The notes under the pieces were generated by a model, which was not told the origin of the DNA, did no database searches, and saw only the letters and a program-made list of their open reading frames with translations. Made by a program: the position numbers and the translations under genes. Below, in pieces: positions 30,111 to 39,163 of a stretch of 64,000 nt of DNA. The stretch's first letter is position 1, and the number at the start of each line of letters is the position of its first letter. The DNA is from Serratia sp. M24T3. GTDB lineage: Bacteria > Pseudomonadota > Gammaproteobacteria > Enterobacterales > Enterobacteriaceae. The DNA is taken from NCBI RefSeq assembly GCF_000257645.1, contig NZ_AJHJ01000003.1, forward strand, positions 210,610-274,609. The letters are read 5' to 3'.

Positions 30111-32162
30111 TTAATTTGCCAGTGTGGTGTTGGTTAGAACCAGATTGCCCCAGTCATCAACTTGTGCGACGAAGCCGGGAAGAATGGCGGTGGTGGTATC
30201 ATCCTGCGCGATAACGGCCGGGCCAGAGACTTGTTGACGAGCAAAAAGCTGGCTGCGCTGGTAAAGAGGAACATTTAAGAAGCCATCGTCCATCCAGACA
30301 TCAATCAGTCGCAGCGGTTGTGGCGTTTCTTCGCGATGTTCCAGCGGTTGCAACACCGGTTTACTCACTTCACGGCTGGCGACCAGTCGCAGCGAGACGA
30401 TTTGAATAGTGGCTTTTTCGTCGAAATAACCATAAAGCCGCTGATGTTCATCATGAAATGCCTGACGGATCGCTTCCAGTCGACGTTGCTGAATATCTTC
30501 TGCAGCAAGAGGGGTTTCAATCTCAAAAGATTGGCCTTTATAGCGCATCTCCGCCGAAAATATGAAACAAGCACCGGCAGGGTCGGCATTTTCGTTGATC
30601 AACCATTCTCTGGCTACGTTTTCAAGGTTATTGAAATCTTGCTCGATAGCCGGCAGAGTTTCTTCATTCAGTACTTCAAAGGTGATTTTCACAAAATCGT
30701 TTTTGATGTCGGCGACCAGACCGCCCAACGCGCTCAGTACTCCGGGCGTCACGGGTACCAACACTTCTCTGATACTCAGCGCGCGTGCCAGATAGCAGGC
30801 CATCATCGGACCCGCGCCGCCAAACGGCATCAGCGAGAACTGGCGCGGATCGATCCCAAACCGCGAAACCAGTCGGCTTATCCCGGCGTACATGCCCGAG
30901 ATAGCCACGCGAATAATTGCCTCGGCGGTTTCTTCGGGGCGTTGCCCCAGCTGAGCGGCAAGCTCGCCAATAACCCGACGGGCTGCTGCAACATCAACGT
31001 TTACGGCGTTATAACCCAATTCCGCCTGACCCAAAATTCCCAGGCTGGCGAAGGCATCGGTGATGGTTGCACGCGAACCGCCACGACCGTAGCACACTGG
31101 GCCTGGGGTGGAGCCAGCGCTTTCCGGTCCTACTTTTAGTACGCCAAAATCGTCAACCCAGGCAATCGAGCCGCCGCCGTCGCCGATAGACGTCACGGAA
31201 ACCGAAGGAATATGAATCTGATAATCGCCAATAAACTCGCCGGTATCATACTGCGGCTGGCCGTCGACAATCAGTGCCACGTCGGCGGTGGTGCCGCCAA
31301 TATCCAGACTCATTACGTTCGGGCGTTGGCACATGCGCGCGACCCAGGCCGCGCCGATCACACCCGAAGCCGTACCGGAGAGGATCATCTGCACGCAGTC
31401 TTTTTTGCCGTTCTCCGCGCTCATCACGCCACCGTTGGACTTGGTGACCTTCAGGCCCGCCGGAACGCCGGCATTTTTCAGTGCCACTTCCAAAGCCCCC
31501 AGATAATGAGCCACGTGTGGCTGCACATAAGCGCCAATCACCGCCGTTTGTGTCCGTTCGAATTCTCGAATGATCGGCCAGACATCGCTGGAGCAACAGA
31601 CGAAGAAGCCGGGGATGGCCTGTTCGATAATGGCTTTAACCTGATATTCGTGCGCCGGATTACGGTAGGCATGCAGCAGAGATATCACCACGCCCACGCA
31701 GCCGCTTTGCTGCAATTTTTCAACGGCGTTCAACACGCTGGCGACATCAACGGCAAGGATTTCATTGCCTTGAGCATCCATGCGCGCGTCAATGCCGAAT
31801 ACCCGATCGCGGCTAATCAGCGACTCGGGGCGCAGTGAAAACAGGCTATACATATCCGGCGTTTTCAAGCGGCCAAGATCGAGAACATCCTCAAAATGAC
31901 GAGTGGTGATTAAGCCCAGGCGAGCGCCTTTCTTCTGTACAACCGCGTTCACGCCCACCGTGGTGCCATGCGTAAAGTAGGTGACATCCGCAGGGTCGAT
32001 ACCGTAGCGCGCAGTGAGCTGGCGCATGCCTTCCAGCACTTCCTCGCCCGGTCTGTCGGGGCGCGAAAACACTTTGAGGCTCGAAAGCTTGCCGGTCTCG
32101 TCATCAAACACAGCCAAATCGGTAAAGGAGCCGCCGATATCCACCCCAATTCTTAAACCCAT
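30111..32162 (-). CDS. hyuA: Hydantoinase A/5-oxoprolinase-family subunit (HyuA)
   Basis: ASKHA-fold ATP-binding partner of HyuB. The 683-residue protein has the N-terminal GVDIGGSFTDLAVFD, FTHGTTVGVNAVVQ, the second phosphate loop MSLDIGGTTADVALI, TSIGDGGGSIAW, GPESAGSTPGPVCYG and MPFGGAGPM, all typical of the HyuA/OplAH family. The ATG at 32162 lies just after AGAGGTG; GTG at 32168 is the alternative. It is 63 nt downstream of the FAD oxidoreductase, so oxidoreductase-hyuA-hyuB probably form one leftward operon. Confidence 0.9.
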   Translation of the reverse strand: MGLRIGVDIGGSFTDLAVFDDETGKLSSLKVFSRPDRPGEEVLEGMRQLTARYGIDPADVTYFTHGTTVGVNAVVQKKGARLGLITTRHFEDVLDLGRLKTPDMYSLFSLRPESLISRDRVFGIDARMDAQGNEILAVDVASVLNAVEKLQQSGCVGVVISLLHAYRNPAHEYQVKAIIEQAIPGFFVCCSSDVWPIIREFERTQTAVIGAYVQPHVAHYLGALEVALKNAGVPAGLKVTKSNGGVMSAENGKKDCVQMILSGTASGVIGAAWVARMCQRPNVMSLDIGGTTADVALIVDGQPQYDTGEFIGDYQIHIPSVSVTSIGDGGGSIAWVDDFGVLKVGPESAGSTPGPVCYGRGGSRATITDAFASLGILGQAELGYNAVNVDVAAARRVIGELAAQLGQRPEETAEAIIRVAISGMYAGISRLVSRFGIDPRQFSLMPFGGAGPMMACYLARALSIREVLVPVTPGVLSALGGLVADIKNDFVKITFEVLNEETLPAIEQDFNNLENVAREWLINENADPAGACFIFSAEMRYKGQSFEIETPLAAEDIQQRRLEAIRQAFHDEHQRLYGYFDEKATIQIVSLRLVASREVSKPVLQPLEHREETPQPLRLIDVWMDDGFLNVPLYQRSQLFARQQVSGPAVIAQDDTTTAILPGFVAQVDDWGNLVLTNTTLAN

Positions 32163-32225
32163 AATCACCTCTGTAATAACATTCGATTAAATAAGGCCTG
32201 CACAGTCAGCGGGCAGGCAAAGTGT

Positions 32226-33566
32226 TCAGGACGACTTTTCTGCTCGTTTGTCCAGACTGTCGCGAATTTGGTAATAGCTGCCGAGCAGCGGCATAAACCA
32301 CGTTCTGCCACGGTACAAGGCATGTCCTGGCATGGGCGTTGCGCCATAAGGGCTCAGGTGTAACGGCTGGTCATCGATTAAGTGACGAGCCAAACGATGG
32401 CCCAACCAGCTCATCATGGTGACTCCGCTACCGTTGCAACCCGCCGCGTAATAGCAGCCATCTGTGGTTTGTCCAAGGTGGGGGAGATAATCGAGGGTGA
32501 CCGCGACTTTGCCGCCCCAGCTGTAAGCAATTTTTACGTCACTTAACTGCGGGAAACGCTCGACCATATGGCGATGCAAGACCTCGCCAGACTGACGCAG
32601 ATTTAGTGGATAAAAACGGGCACGGCCGCCAAACAGCAGGCGCGTGCCATCGGGCGAATAGCGAAAGTAGTGTGTGACACGCTGCGTTTCGGCCACGCCA
32701 CGGCGCTTGGGGATCAGGCTTTTACGCAACGCCTCTGGCAGCGGTTCAGTGGCGATTTGATGGCTGGTCACGGGCACAATCTTGCGTCTTAATTCTGGGA
32801 TTTCATGCCCGGTATAGCCATTTGTAGCGATCACGACTTTGCGTGCGCGACAGGTTCCACGAGCGGTATGTAGACGATAATCGACGGTAAGTTTTTCGAC
32901 ATTTTTCACTGCCGCATAACTGCACAACGTCACACCGGCATTCATTACTGCGGCAAGTAATCCGCCGTAGTAACGAGCAGGATTAAGCTGACCCGCACGT
33001 TTAATCAGTACGCCACCGGCATAAATATCAGTATCCAGCTCCTGACGGATCTCTTCACGACTGAGAATACGCGCATCGGTTTGACTTATCTCATTGAGCA
33101 GCGGCAGCTTTTTTTTCCAACTTTCTAACTGCTGGGGGATCCAGGCGGCGCTGATACGGCCATTTTGCTGATAATCACAGTCAATACCGTAGCGCTCGAT
33201 CAGGGCCTCTAGAAATCGATAGCCCTCGGCAGCCTCATGCAGACGGGCTTTTTGCAAAGCTGATTCATCGGTGGTGGACTGTTTTTTTCGCACCATGCTC
33301 TTGCCAACGTTAACGCCTCCCGTGACTTGCCCGCCACTCAGCGTGCTGGCGCCTTCGCCGGGTAAACCCGCATCAAAAATAGTGACTTGATAGCCGTGGT
33401 TAGCCAGTTCGAGGGCGCAGCACAGGCCGGTATAACCCGCGCCGATAATGGCAAATTCCGTCTCTGCAGGGATTGCAGCCTGGCTTGATTCATGAGGACG
33501 CCACTGCTGCCACCAGTAGGGCGATTCACTGAAGTCTTCACTAAAAATCGTTGCTCGCTGGGCCAT
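32226..33566 (-). CDS. FAD-dependent amine oxidoreductase (DAO family, PuuB-like)
   Basis: Flavoprotein of the D-amino-acid/glycine/sarcosine oxidase family. An FAD-binding Rossmann motif IIGAGYTGLCCALEL is near residue 40. Its layout (YGIDCDYQQNGR, SLIPKRRGVAETQRV, FPQLSDVKIAYSWGG, GCNGSGVTMMSWLGHRLA) most resembles gamma-glutamylputrescine oxidoreductase PuuB. It likely oxidises a secondary amine or N-modified amino acid released or used in the hyu pathway. It leads the leftward operon and is divergent from the iclR gene, with an operator palindrome between. Confidence 0.85.
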   Translation of the reverse strand: MAQRATIFSEDFSESPYWWQQWRPHESSQAAIPAETEFAIIGAGYTGLCCALELANHGYQVTIFDAGLPGEGASTLSGGQVTGGVNVGKSMVRKKQSTTDESALQKARLHEAAEGYRFLEALIERYGIDCDYQQNGRISAAWIPQQLESWKKKLPLLNEISQTDARILSREEIRQELDTDIYAGGVLIKRAGQLNPARYYGGLLAAVMNAGVTLCSYAAVKNVEKLTVDYRLHTARGTCRARKVVIATNGYTGHEIPELRRKIVPVTSHQIATEPLPEALRKSLIPKRRGVAETQRVTHYFRYSPDGTRLLFGGRARFYPLNLRQSGEVLHRHMVERFPQLSDVKIAYSWGGKVAVTLDYLPHLGQTTDGCYYAAGCNGSGVTMMSWLGHRLARHLIDDQPLHLSPYGATPMPGHALYRGRTWFMPLLGSYYQIRDSLDKRAEKSS

Positions 33567-33619
33567 CGGTTATCTCGCTGGATTAATCGTTCACGTCATC
33601 AAGAGGGAGAAAAATCTCT

Positions 33620-33638
33620 TGTGCCATAATATGGCACG
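33620..33638. promoter_or_regulatory. Candidate IclR operator 1
   Basis: TGTGCCA-TAATA-TGGCACG contains a perfect 17-base palindrome (33621-33637). A third half-site GTGCCAT is at 33641-33647. It lies 54 nt before the oxidoreductase start, in the divergent region with the iclR gene. Confidence 0.65.
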
Positions 33639-33784
33639 GCGTGCCATTTAAAATACATTAGCATGACATTTTTTGTACTGGCAAGAGGCAAGGACAGGTT
33701 AATTTGTGGTTGCGGCGGTGGCGCAGTGTCGCCAGTGCCAGTATTATCGGAGGTAAATTGGCAAACCAATCATAGAATGGAATA

Positions 33785-34528
33785 ATGCAAAGTCTGCTCA
33801 AGAGCCTCAATATACTAGAGAAAGTGTCTCAGCATCAGCCGATCAGCGTAGGGGAACTCGCCCGGATAATGAAGCTGCCAAAATCTACCGTGCAACGCAT
33901 CCTGTGGGCTTTTCATGAAGCAGGGTGGTTACGCCTGAGTGACGGTGACGTGCCTCGCTGGTCGGTTAGCTCGCACGTATTAACTATCAGACCGGCAGAA
34001 TTAGCCAACGGCGGGCTTTCTTCAGCCTCGCGCGGGCCGATGACTGAGCTGCGTGATGCTACCAATGAAACGGTTTACGTGTCGGTTGCCGATGGTATTA
34101 ACGGTATTGTGGTCATTGATCGTCTGGAAAGTCACCATGCTGTCAGGGCTGTGAGCAACGTGGGAGAGGTGTCGCCGCTGTATTCTACGGCCAATGGCCT
34201 GGCGATGATGGCCTGGATGCCCGAGGAAAAAATTGACGCGGTGATTAACGCCGGACTGAAAGCCTGGAATAGCGCAACACTGGTGGATCCCGCCGCGCTG
34301 CGTGCCGAATTAAAGGCTATTCGTGAGCGCGGTTATTCCATCAATCGCGGCTATTACCGTCCGGGTATTTTCGCCATCGGCGCGCCAATATTCGAACAGG
34401 GTGACCAGCCGGTAGGCAGTATTTGTATTTCTATGCCCGATTCTCGTTATAACTCCTCTTCGGAAAAAGCTTGGGGAGACATGATTGTTCAGGCTGCTCG
34501 TAAGATAAGCCATAGCCAACCGCAATAG
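33785..34528 (+). CDS. IclR-family transcriptional regulator
   Basis: A 247-residue regulator with an N-terminal winged helix (VGELARIMKLPKSTVQRIL) and a C-terminal IclR effector domain (ETVYVSVADGINGIVVIDRL, YSTANGLAMMAWM, RPGIFAIGAPIF). It is divergent from the FAD oxidoreductase-hyuA-hyuB operon and upstream of the transporter gene. The same operator appears at both outer promoters, which suggests it controls the whole cluster; the effector is unknown. Confidence 0.92.
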   Translation: MQSLLKSLNILEKVSQHQPISVGELARIMKLPKSTVQRILWAFHEAGWLRLSDGDVPRWSVSSHVLTIRPAELANGGLSSASRGPMTELRDATNETVYVSVADGINGIVVIDRLESHHAVRAVSNVGEVSPLYSTANGLAMMAWMPEEKIDAVINAGLKAWNSATLVDPAALRAELKAIRERGYSINRGYYRPGIFAIGAPIFEQGDQPVGSICISMPDSRYNSSSEKAWGDMIVQAARKISHSQPQ

Positions 34529-34701
34529 TTATTTTGGGGGTTGCGGCCCCTAATTTCATATAATCCGTTGACTGCCTCTCTCGTAATCTGAATTCAGATG
34601 ATCATTATTTTTTTATCCTCTTCGCTAAATCGGTCATAAGAATGACCTATGCCTTGTCGTATTGCAGTATAAAAAATGGTCATATAACATAATTGGCACG
34701 A

Positions 34702-34720
34702 TGTACCACAATGTGGCATA
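34702..34720. promoter_or_regulatory. Candidate IclR operator 2
   Basis: TGTACCA-CAATG-TGGCATA has the same half-sites and the same 5-base spacer as the operator at 33620-33638. It sits 106 nt before the MHS transporter start. Confidence 0.6.
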
Positions 34721-34826
34721 GAGCGCTTTGAGAAGGCTCTTGTTTGGCGGTAGAGCTGACATCGATACAGGTATTCCCATTAACGTATTACTGACAATGA
34801 CTGCGTAGCATGGAGGTTTATAGTTT

Positions 34827-36179
34827 ATGAATAATACCGAGATGATTTTACCCAGGGTCACACCGGCAATGCAGCGAAAGACATTGATAGGCGCAGTGGC
34901 CGGTAATATGGTCGAGTTTTTGGACTTTGCCGTTTATGGCCTGCTGGCCAGCGTTATTTCACGTATTTTCTTTCCGCAAGATGCTCCTTTTACCGCTTTA
35001 CTGTCCGTTTTACTGATATACGCATCCAGTTTTCTTATCCGGCCGATTGGCGGGATAATTTTGGGGCAGTTAAGCGATCGTTGGGGACGGCGTTCGGTAC
35101 TAATGATTACTATTACCGGGATGAGCATTATTACCGGCCTGACCGCATTATTACCAACCTATTCACAGGCGGGCAGCACGGCAACGATATTATTAGTGGC
35201 TTTTCGACTCGTGCAGGGATTCTTTGCCGGTGGGGAATATGCCACCGCGACGGACTATATTGTCGAGAACTCTCAGAGCCATCGCCGAGCTTTTCGTGCT
35301 TCTTTTTCGCCTGCAGGTGCTTATATCGGCACCGCTATTGCATTGGGTATTTTTGCTGCGCTTTCGCATTTTATAACCAACGTACAAATGGAGCAGTGGG
35401 GTTGGCGGGTGATGTTTGCTATCGGATTTCCTTTAGGAATGGTCGGGCTCTGGATCCGTAGAAAACTGGATGAGTCGCCAGAATTTGTGATGATTGAACA
35501 TGAACGTAAAAGCAAAGGCATCAAACCACCGGGAGTAATGGATGTTATTCGCTCGCAGTGGAAAAACATGCTGGTGTTTATTTCCATTCTGATGAGCCAT
35601 ACGCTATCCAATTATTTAATTCTGGGATTCTTTGCAACTTACCTTAGCCGATTTATCGGGCTGGATAAATCCGATGTCGCGCTTGCCATTTTCATCTCGC
35701 AGATGGTACTTATTTTTAGCACCTTATTACACGGTTATCTGAATGATCTTATTGGCCGTAAACGGATTATGCTGATTGGCTGCGTGCTGGTAGTACCCGC
35801 TATTTTCTTCTCCTTCCTGATTGCTCAGCAGGCAACCTTATTGAGCGCAATTATTGCCACTATGATCCCGGTTTTGATTTTCCCCATGATTACGAGCGGA
35901 GTTAATATTGGTTTAGTGGATATGTTTCCTGCCGAAATGCGCGCTACCGCGGGATCAATGGCCTATAACGTTGGCACTGCGCTGTTTGGCGGAACCGCGC
36001 CATTAATTGCCACCTGGCTGGTTACCACCACCGGAAATCCATTTACTGTGGTCGGCTATGTTGCTTGTGTTGCGCTGGTGTCGTTTATCTCAATCAGTCT
36101 ATTTTTCCATTACAAGCCACAGCAAAAGCGGGCTACTCAACAGGACGTGGTTAATACAGGCTACGATCGAGTGGTTTAG
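34827..36179 (+). CDS. MFS transporter, metabolite:proton symporter (MHS) family
   Basis: A 450-residue inner-membrane protein with about twelve hydrophobic segments. MHS-type signatures are NMVEFLDFAVYG in the first helix, the loop motif GQLSDRWGRRSVLM, QGFFAGGEYATA and FRASFSPAGAYIG. The family takes up organic acids, proline/betaine and similar solutes with protons. Context with hyuAB and a shared operator suggests it imports the pathway substrate. Confidence 0.9.
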   Translation: MNNTEMILPRVTPAMQRKTLIGAVAGNMVEFLDFAVYGLLASVISRIFFPQDAPFTALLSVLLIYASSFLIRPIGGIILGQLSDRWGRRSVLMITITGMSIITGLTALLPTYSQAGSTATILLVAFRLVQGFFAGGEYATATDYIVENSQSHRRAFRASFSPAGAYIGTAIALGIFAALSHFITNVQMEQWGWRVMFAIGFPLGMVGLWIRRKLDESPEFVMIEHERKSKGIKPPGVMDVIRSQWKNMLVFISILMSHTLSNYLILGFFATYLSRFIGLDKSDVALAIFISQMVLIFSTLLHGYLNDLIGRKRIMLIGCVLVVPAIFFSFLIAQQATLLSAIIATMIPVLIFPMITSGVNIGLVDMFPAEMRATAGSMAYNVGTALFGGTAPLIATWLVTTTGNPFTVVGYVACVALVSFISISLFFHYKPQQKRATQQDVVNTGYDRVV

Positions 36180-36553
36180 CGCTTAAAAACTAATATAAAG
36201 CATCGATAATGTTATCTATTTTGAAAAGGGGGGCTAACGCAACCCTTGAAAAATTTACTGTCGCAGATTGATGATGTGGGTGGGCATTTTCTACCTATAT
36301 GAATTACATATTATTACCGCCTCTGACATATTTAAATCGACTGCATAACCTCAAAAAATACGCTCTCCCAAGAACGAATTTTTCTGGCATCCCTTATCCG
36401 TCGCCTGCTGCAGGCGCGCGCGGGCTTATCGCAACGTGGCACTAAAATACCAAAATCCAAGCCAGTAATAAGTTTTTCTTATTTCGCTGCCGTTAGTCTC
36501 TTATTCTCGGGAGTTTGCAGCATTACGCTGCAAAATTTAATCATAGACACACG
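36180..36553. other. Intergenic stretch between the transporter and the gntR gene
   Basis: About 370 bases without a supported gene. Nothing recognisable beyond AT-rich promoter-like sequence; it separates the two catabolic clusters. Confidence 0.5.
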
Positions 36554-36570
36554 GTATACAAATAGAATAC
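36554..36570. promoter_or_regulatory. Candidate GntR operator
   Basis: GTATACAAATAGAATAC, an imperfect palindrome (GTATAC / GAATAC, 5-nt spacer), resembles the GTATAC-containing sites of FCD-type GntR regulators. It lies about 40 nt before the gntR start, a position that fits autoregulation. Confidence 0.4.
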
Positions 36571-36610
36571 AAAAAAGGAGTGGATAAAAAACATGCAATA
36601 GGCGGCGAAA

Positions 36611-37270
36611 ATGAAAGCAATGGAGTTGAATCCGGTCAATGACCAATCGCTGACGCAAAATGCCTTTGACGCCGTCTTGCATATGATTCAGGCGGGGGAG
36701 CTGGCCAATGGGGAGGTGGTCAGTGAGCGGCGGCTGGTGGAGAAACTGGGGCTTTCGCGCACGCCAATTCGAGAAGCGTTGGGGCGCTTAGAAGGCAGTC
36801 ATTATCTGCGCCGTTCGGGCAGGACCCTGTTGGTTAATGGTGTTGAGCTGAGTGAGATTTTAGAAATCATGTCGGTGCGCATGCTGCTGGAGGCCGATGC
36901 TGCTCGCAGCGCGGCCGGCAAAATGTCGGCAGAGAAACTCACCGCAGTCCGCCAACGGCTGATGGCCATGGAAAACCCCGCGCAGGTCAGCGGCGGTTAT
37001 CACTGGGAGGTCGATGACTTTTTGCATTTCAGCATCGCCGAAACCAGCGGCAACAAGTTGCTGCTGCGCCTGATAGCCGAGTTACGCACCCGCACTCGGA
37101 TGTTTGGTAAAGAGACGGTGCCTTCGCGATTTGAGCCAGGGCGTAACGAGCATCTGGCAATTATCGATGCTATCGAAGCAGGAGACGGAGAGGCGGCCGC
37201 GCAGGCGATGGCAAAACACATCGAAAGTGCCCGCAACGCGATAATCCAGTCGTTTACCAGCAGCCTTTAG
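36611..37270 (+). CDS. GntR-family regulator (FCD subfamily)
   Basis: A 219-residue regulator with an N-terminal winged helix (ERRLVEKLGLSRTPIREALGRL) and a C-terminal FCD ligand-binding domain with metal-type His residues (DDFLHFSIAETSGN, NEHLAIIDAIEAGD, AMAKHIESA). An ATG at 36620 is an alternative start. It is the first gene of a seven-gene rightward cluster and probably its local regulator. Confidence 0.88.
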   Translation: MKAMELNPVNDQSLTQNAFDAVLHMIQAGELANGEVVSERRLVEKLGLSRTPIREALGRLEGSHYLRRSGRTLLVNGVELSEILEIMSVRMLLEADAARSAAGKMSAEKLTAVRQRLMAMENPAQVSGGYHWEVDDFLHFSIAETSGNKLLLRLIAELRTRTRMFGKETVPSRFEPGRNEHLAIIDAIEAGDGEAAAQAMAKHIESARNAIIQSFTSSL

Positions 37271-37322
37271 CATTAAATTTCAGCCGCTTATCACGGTCAA
37301 TTAACCAACATCAGGAGGCCCG

Positions 37323-38024
37323 ATGGGTCGCAAGCGTCTGCTTTATCTCCACAACGGCACATCGCAAAAGACGATAGCCCAGTTGGACGATCGTTTTGAG
37401 TCTTGGGGGATGGAGGTTGACCGTTTTTGGGCTTACCAAAACCAGTTCCCCAGCGATTTGACCGGTTATGACGGCATTTTTCTTTCCGGCAGCCCGCACG
37501 GAGCCTATGAAGATATTCCTTTTATCCTCCACGAGCATCGGCTAATCGCAGAAGCCGCAGAGCTGGGTATTCCGATGCTGGGCGTTTGTTTCGGCAGCCA
37601 AATTCTGGCCTCGGCATTATGCGGACGTGATCAAGTCTTTCGACGCCCCGCGTGTGAAATCGGTAATAAATGGCTACAGGCAACGCCTGCGGCCGCCGAC
37701 GATATCATTGCCTCCGGCATTGTGCCGCAGGTGTATATGTTTGTCTGGCATAACGATGAGGTGCGCGCGACCCATCCGGATATGACCATTCTGGCTTCCA
37801 GCGACCAATGTCCTAATCAAATCTGGCGTTATAAAGACCAGCCGATTTGGGGTATTCAGGGTCATCCTGAAATTACGCTACAGCAGGCACCGCTGTGGTT
37901 TGAGCAAAATCGCGCCACCATGGAGCGCGATGGCGCGGATATCGAGCAACTGATCGCCACCGCCGACGAGGCTTCAGCCGCCAAGTCGATGCTCACTCGC
38001 TTTGTGACATTTATCTCCAGGTAA
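37323..38024 (+). CDS. Class I glutamine amidotransferase-like protein
   Basis: A 233-residue stand-alone GATase1 domain of the GMP-synthase-like kind. The nucleophile elbow reads GVCFGSQILASAL and the catalytic His/Glu pair is in GIQGHPEI, so the triad is complete. Such proteins either hydrolyse gamma-glutamyl amides or supply ammonia to a partner. No synthetase partner is encoded nearby, so hydrolysis of a gamma-glutamylated compound is one reading. AGGAGG precedes the ATG; the gene follows gntR by 52 nt. Confidence 0.85.
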   Translation: MGRKRLLYLHNGTSQKTIAQLDDRFESWGMEVDRFWAYQNQFPSDLTGYDGIFLSGSPHGAYEDIPFILHEHRLIAEAAELGIPMLGVCFGSQILASALCGRDQVFRRPACEIGNKWLQATPAAADDIIASGIVPQVYMFVWHNDEVRATHPDMTILASSDQCPNQIWRYKDQPIWGIQGHPEITLQQAPLWFEQNRATMERDGADIEQLIATADEASAAKSMLTRFVTFISR

Positions 38025-38093
38025 TGATTTATCGTCTTGGCAGGCAATGGTCTGAATAATGACGATTTTTATCCATTTAATAAGGGAAAAGTG

Positions 38094-39140
38094 ATGACAA
38101 GAATGCGCAATAAAATGCTTGGCATGCTCACCGTTATGGTTGCTGCGGCGCTGCCGCTAAGCGCCACAGCGGCTGAAGAAATGACTTTTGCCAGTTGGGG
38201 CGGGGCTTATCAGGATGGGATCCGCGCCGCCTGGATGAAACCTTTTACTCAGGAAACCGGTATTCAGATTACCGAGGATACCAACCCGGTAATCGCTCGC
38301 ATCAAAGCGATGGTGGACACCCATCAGGTTCAGTGGGACGTGGTGACAGCCGGTGGCGCTAGCCTGATGCAGGGGGCACAAAGCGGACTTTTCGAGAAAA
38401 TCACGCCCGCTATGGTCGATGAAAGTAATGTTTTACCTGCAGCGCGCAATGATTACGGTGTTCCTTCTGAAATTTTTTCAACCGTTATTGGCTATTCAAC
38501 CAAGGCTTTCCCTAATGGCGGCCCAAAAACCTTCGCCGACTTTTGGGACGTGAAGAAATTCCCCGGCAAGCGCACGCTGCCGGATAAGCCGGACACCGTG
38601 CTGGAAGCGGCATTGCTGGCCGACGGCGTCGCCCCTGCCGATATCTATAAAACGCTGGATACCAAAGCCGGTATGGATCGCGCCTTGAATAAAATTCGCC
38701 AGATCAAGCCTTATGTCGCGATGTGGTGGTCGTCAGGTGCGCAGCCGGTGCAGGCGTTAGGCAGCGGTGAAGTCGTGATGGCGCTGGGTTGGAACGGTCG
38801 TTTTCAGGCCGGTATTGATAGCGGCTTGCCGATTGCCATGTCCTGGAGCCAGTCAGTGGCCCAAGTGGGCTATTTCATGATTGTCAAAGGAGCACCGGAC
38901 AAGGCGCAGGCGATTAAATTCCTTAATTATATCATTCGCCCGGAAGTGCAGGCGCGGTTCAGCAAATATGTCGCTTATGGCCCCGTAACGCCTAAATCGA
39001 TCCCTCTGATTGATAAGTCGCTGCAGGGCAGGCTTCCTTCCACGCCCGACCGGCTGGCCAATGCAGTATTTATGAATATCAACTGGTGGGCAGCACATTC
39101 TCTCGCCGCGGGCGAAGCCTACAACACAGCCATGCAATAA
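38094..39140 (+). CDS. ABC transporter periplasmic binding protein (polyamine/PotD type)
   Basis: A 348-residue secreted binding protein with a cleavable signal peptide (LGMLTVMVAAALPLSATAAE) followed by EMTFASWGGAYQDG, typical of the PotD/PotF-like family that binds spermidine, putrescine and related cations. WNGRFQAG and the C-terminal INWWAAHS are also family-like. The ATG at 38094 has AAGGGA upstream. It is the binding component for the permease and ATPase encoded three and four genes downstream. Confidence 0.88.
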   Translation: MTRMRNKMLGMLTVMVAAALPLSATAAEEMTFASWGGAYQDGIRAAWMKPFTQETGIQITEDTNPVIARIKAMVDTHQVQWDVVTAGGASLMQGAQSGLFEKITPAMVDESNVLPAARNDYGVPSEIFSTVIGYSTKAFPNGGPKTFADFWDVKKFPGKRTLPDKPDTVLEAALLADGVAPADIYKTLDTKAGMDRALNKIRQIKPYVAMWWSSGAQPVQALGSGEVVMALGWNGRFQAGIDSGLPIAMSWSQSVAQVGYFMIVKGAPDKAQAIKFLNYIIRPEVQARFSKYVAYGPVTPKSIPLIDKSLQGRLPSTPDRLANAVFMNINWWAAHSLAAGEAYNTAMQ

Positions 39141-39163
39141 ACATTCACTGAAAGGAGTTGGTC

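Noticed and set aside
30318..31139. 273-codon plus-strand open frame inside hyuA
   Set aside because: Antisense to a well-conserved HyuA reading; the translated sequence has no family features.
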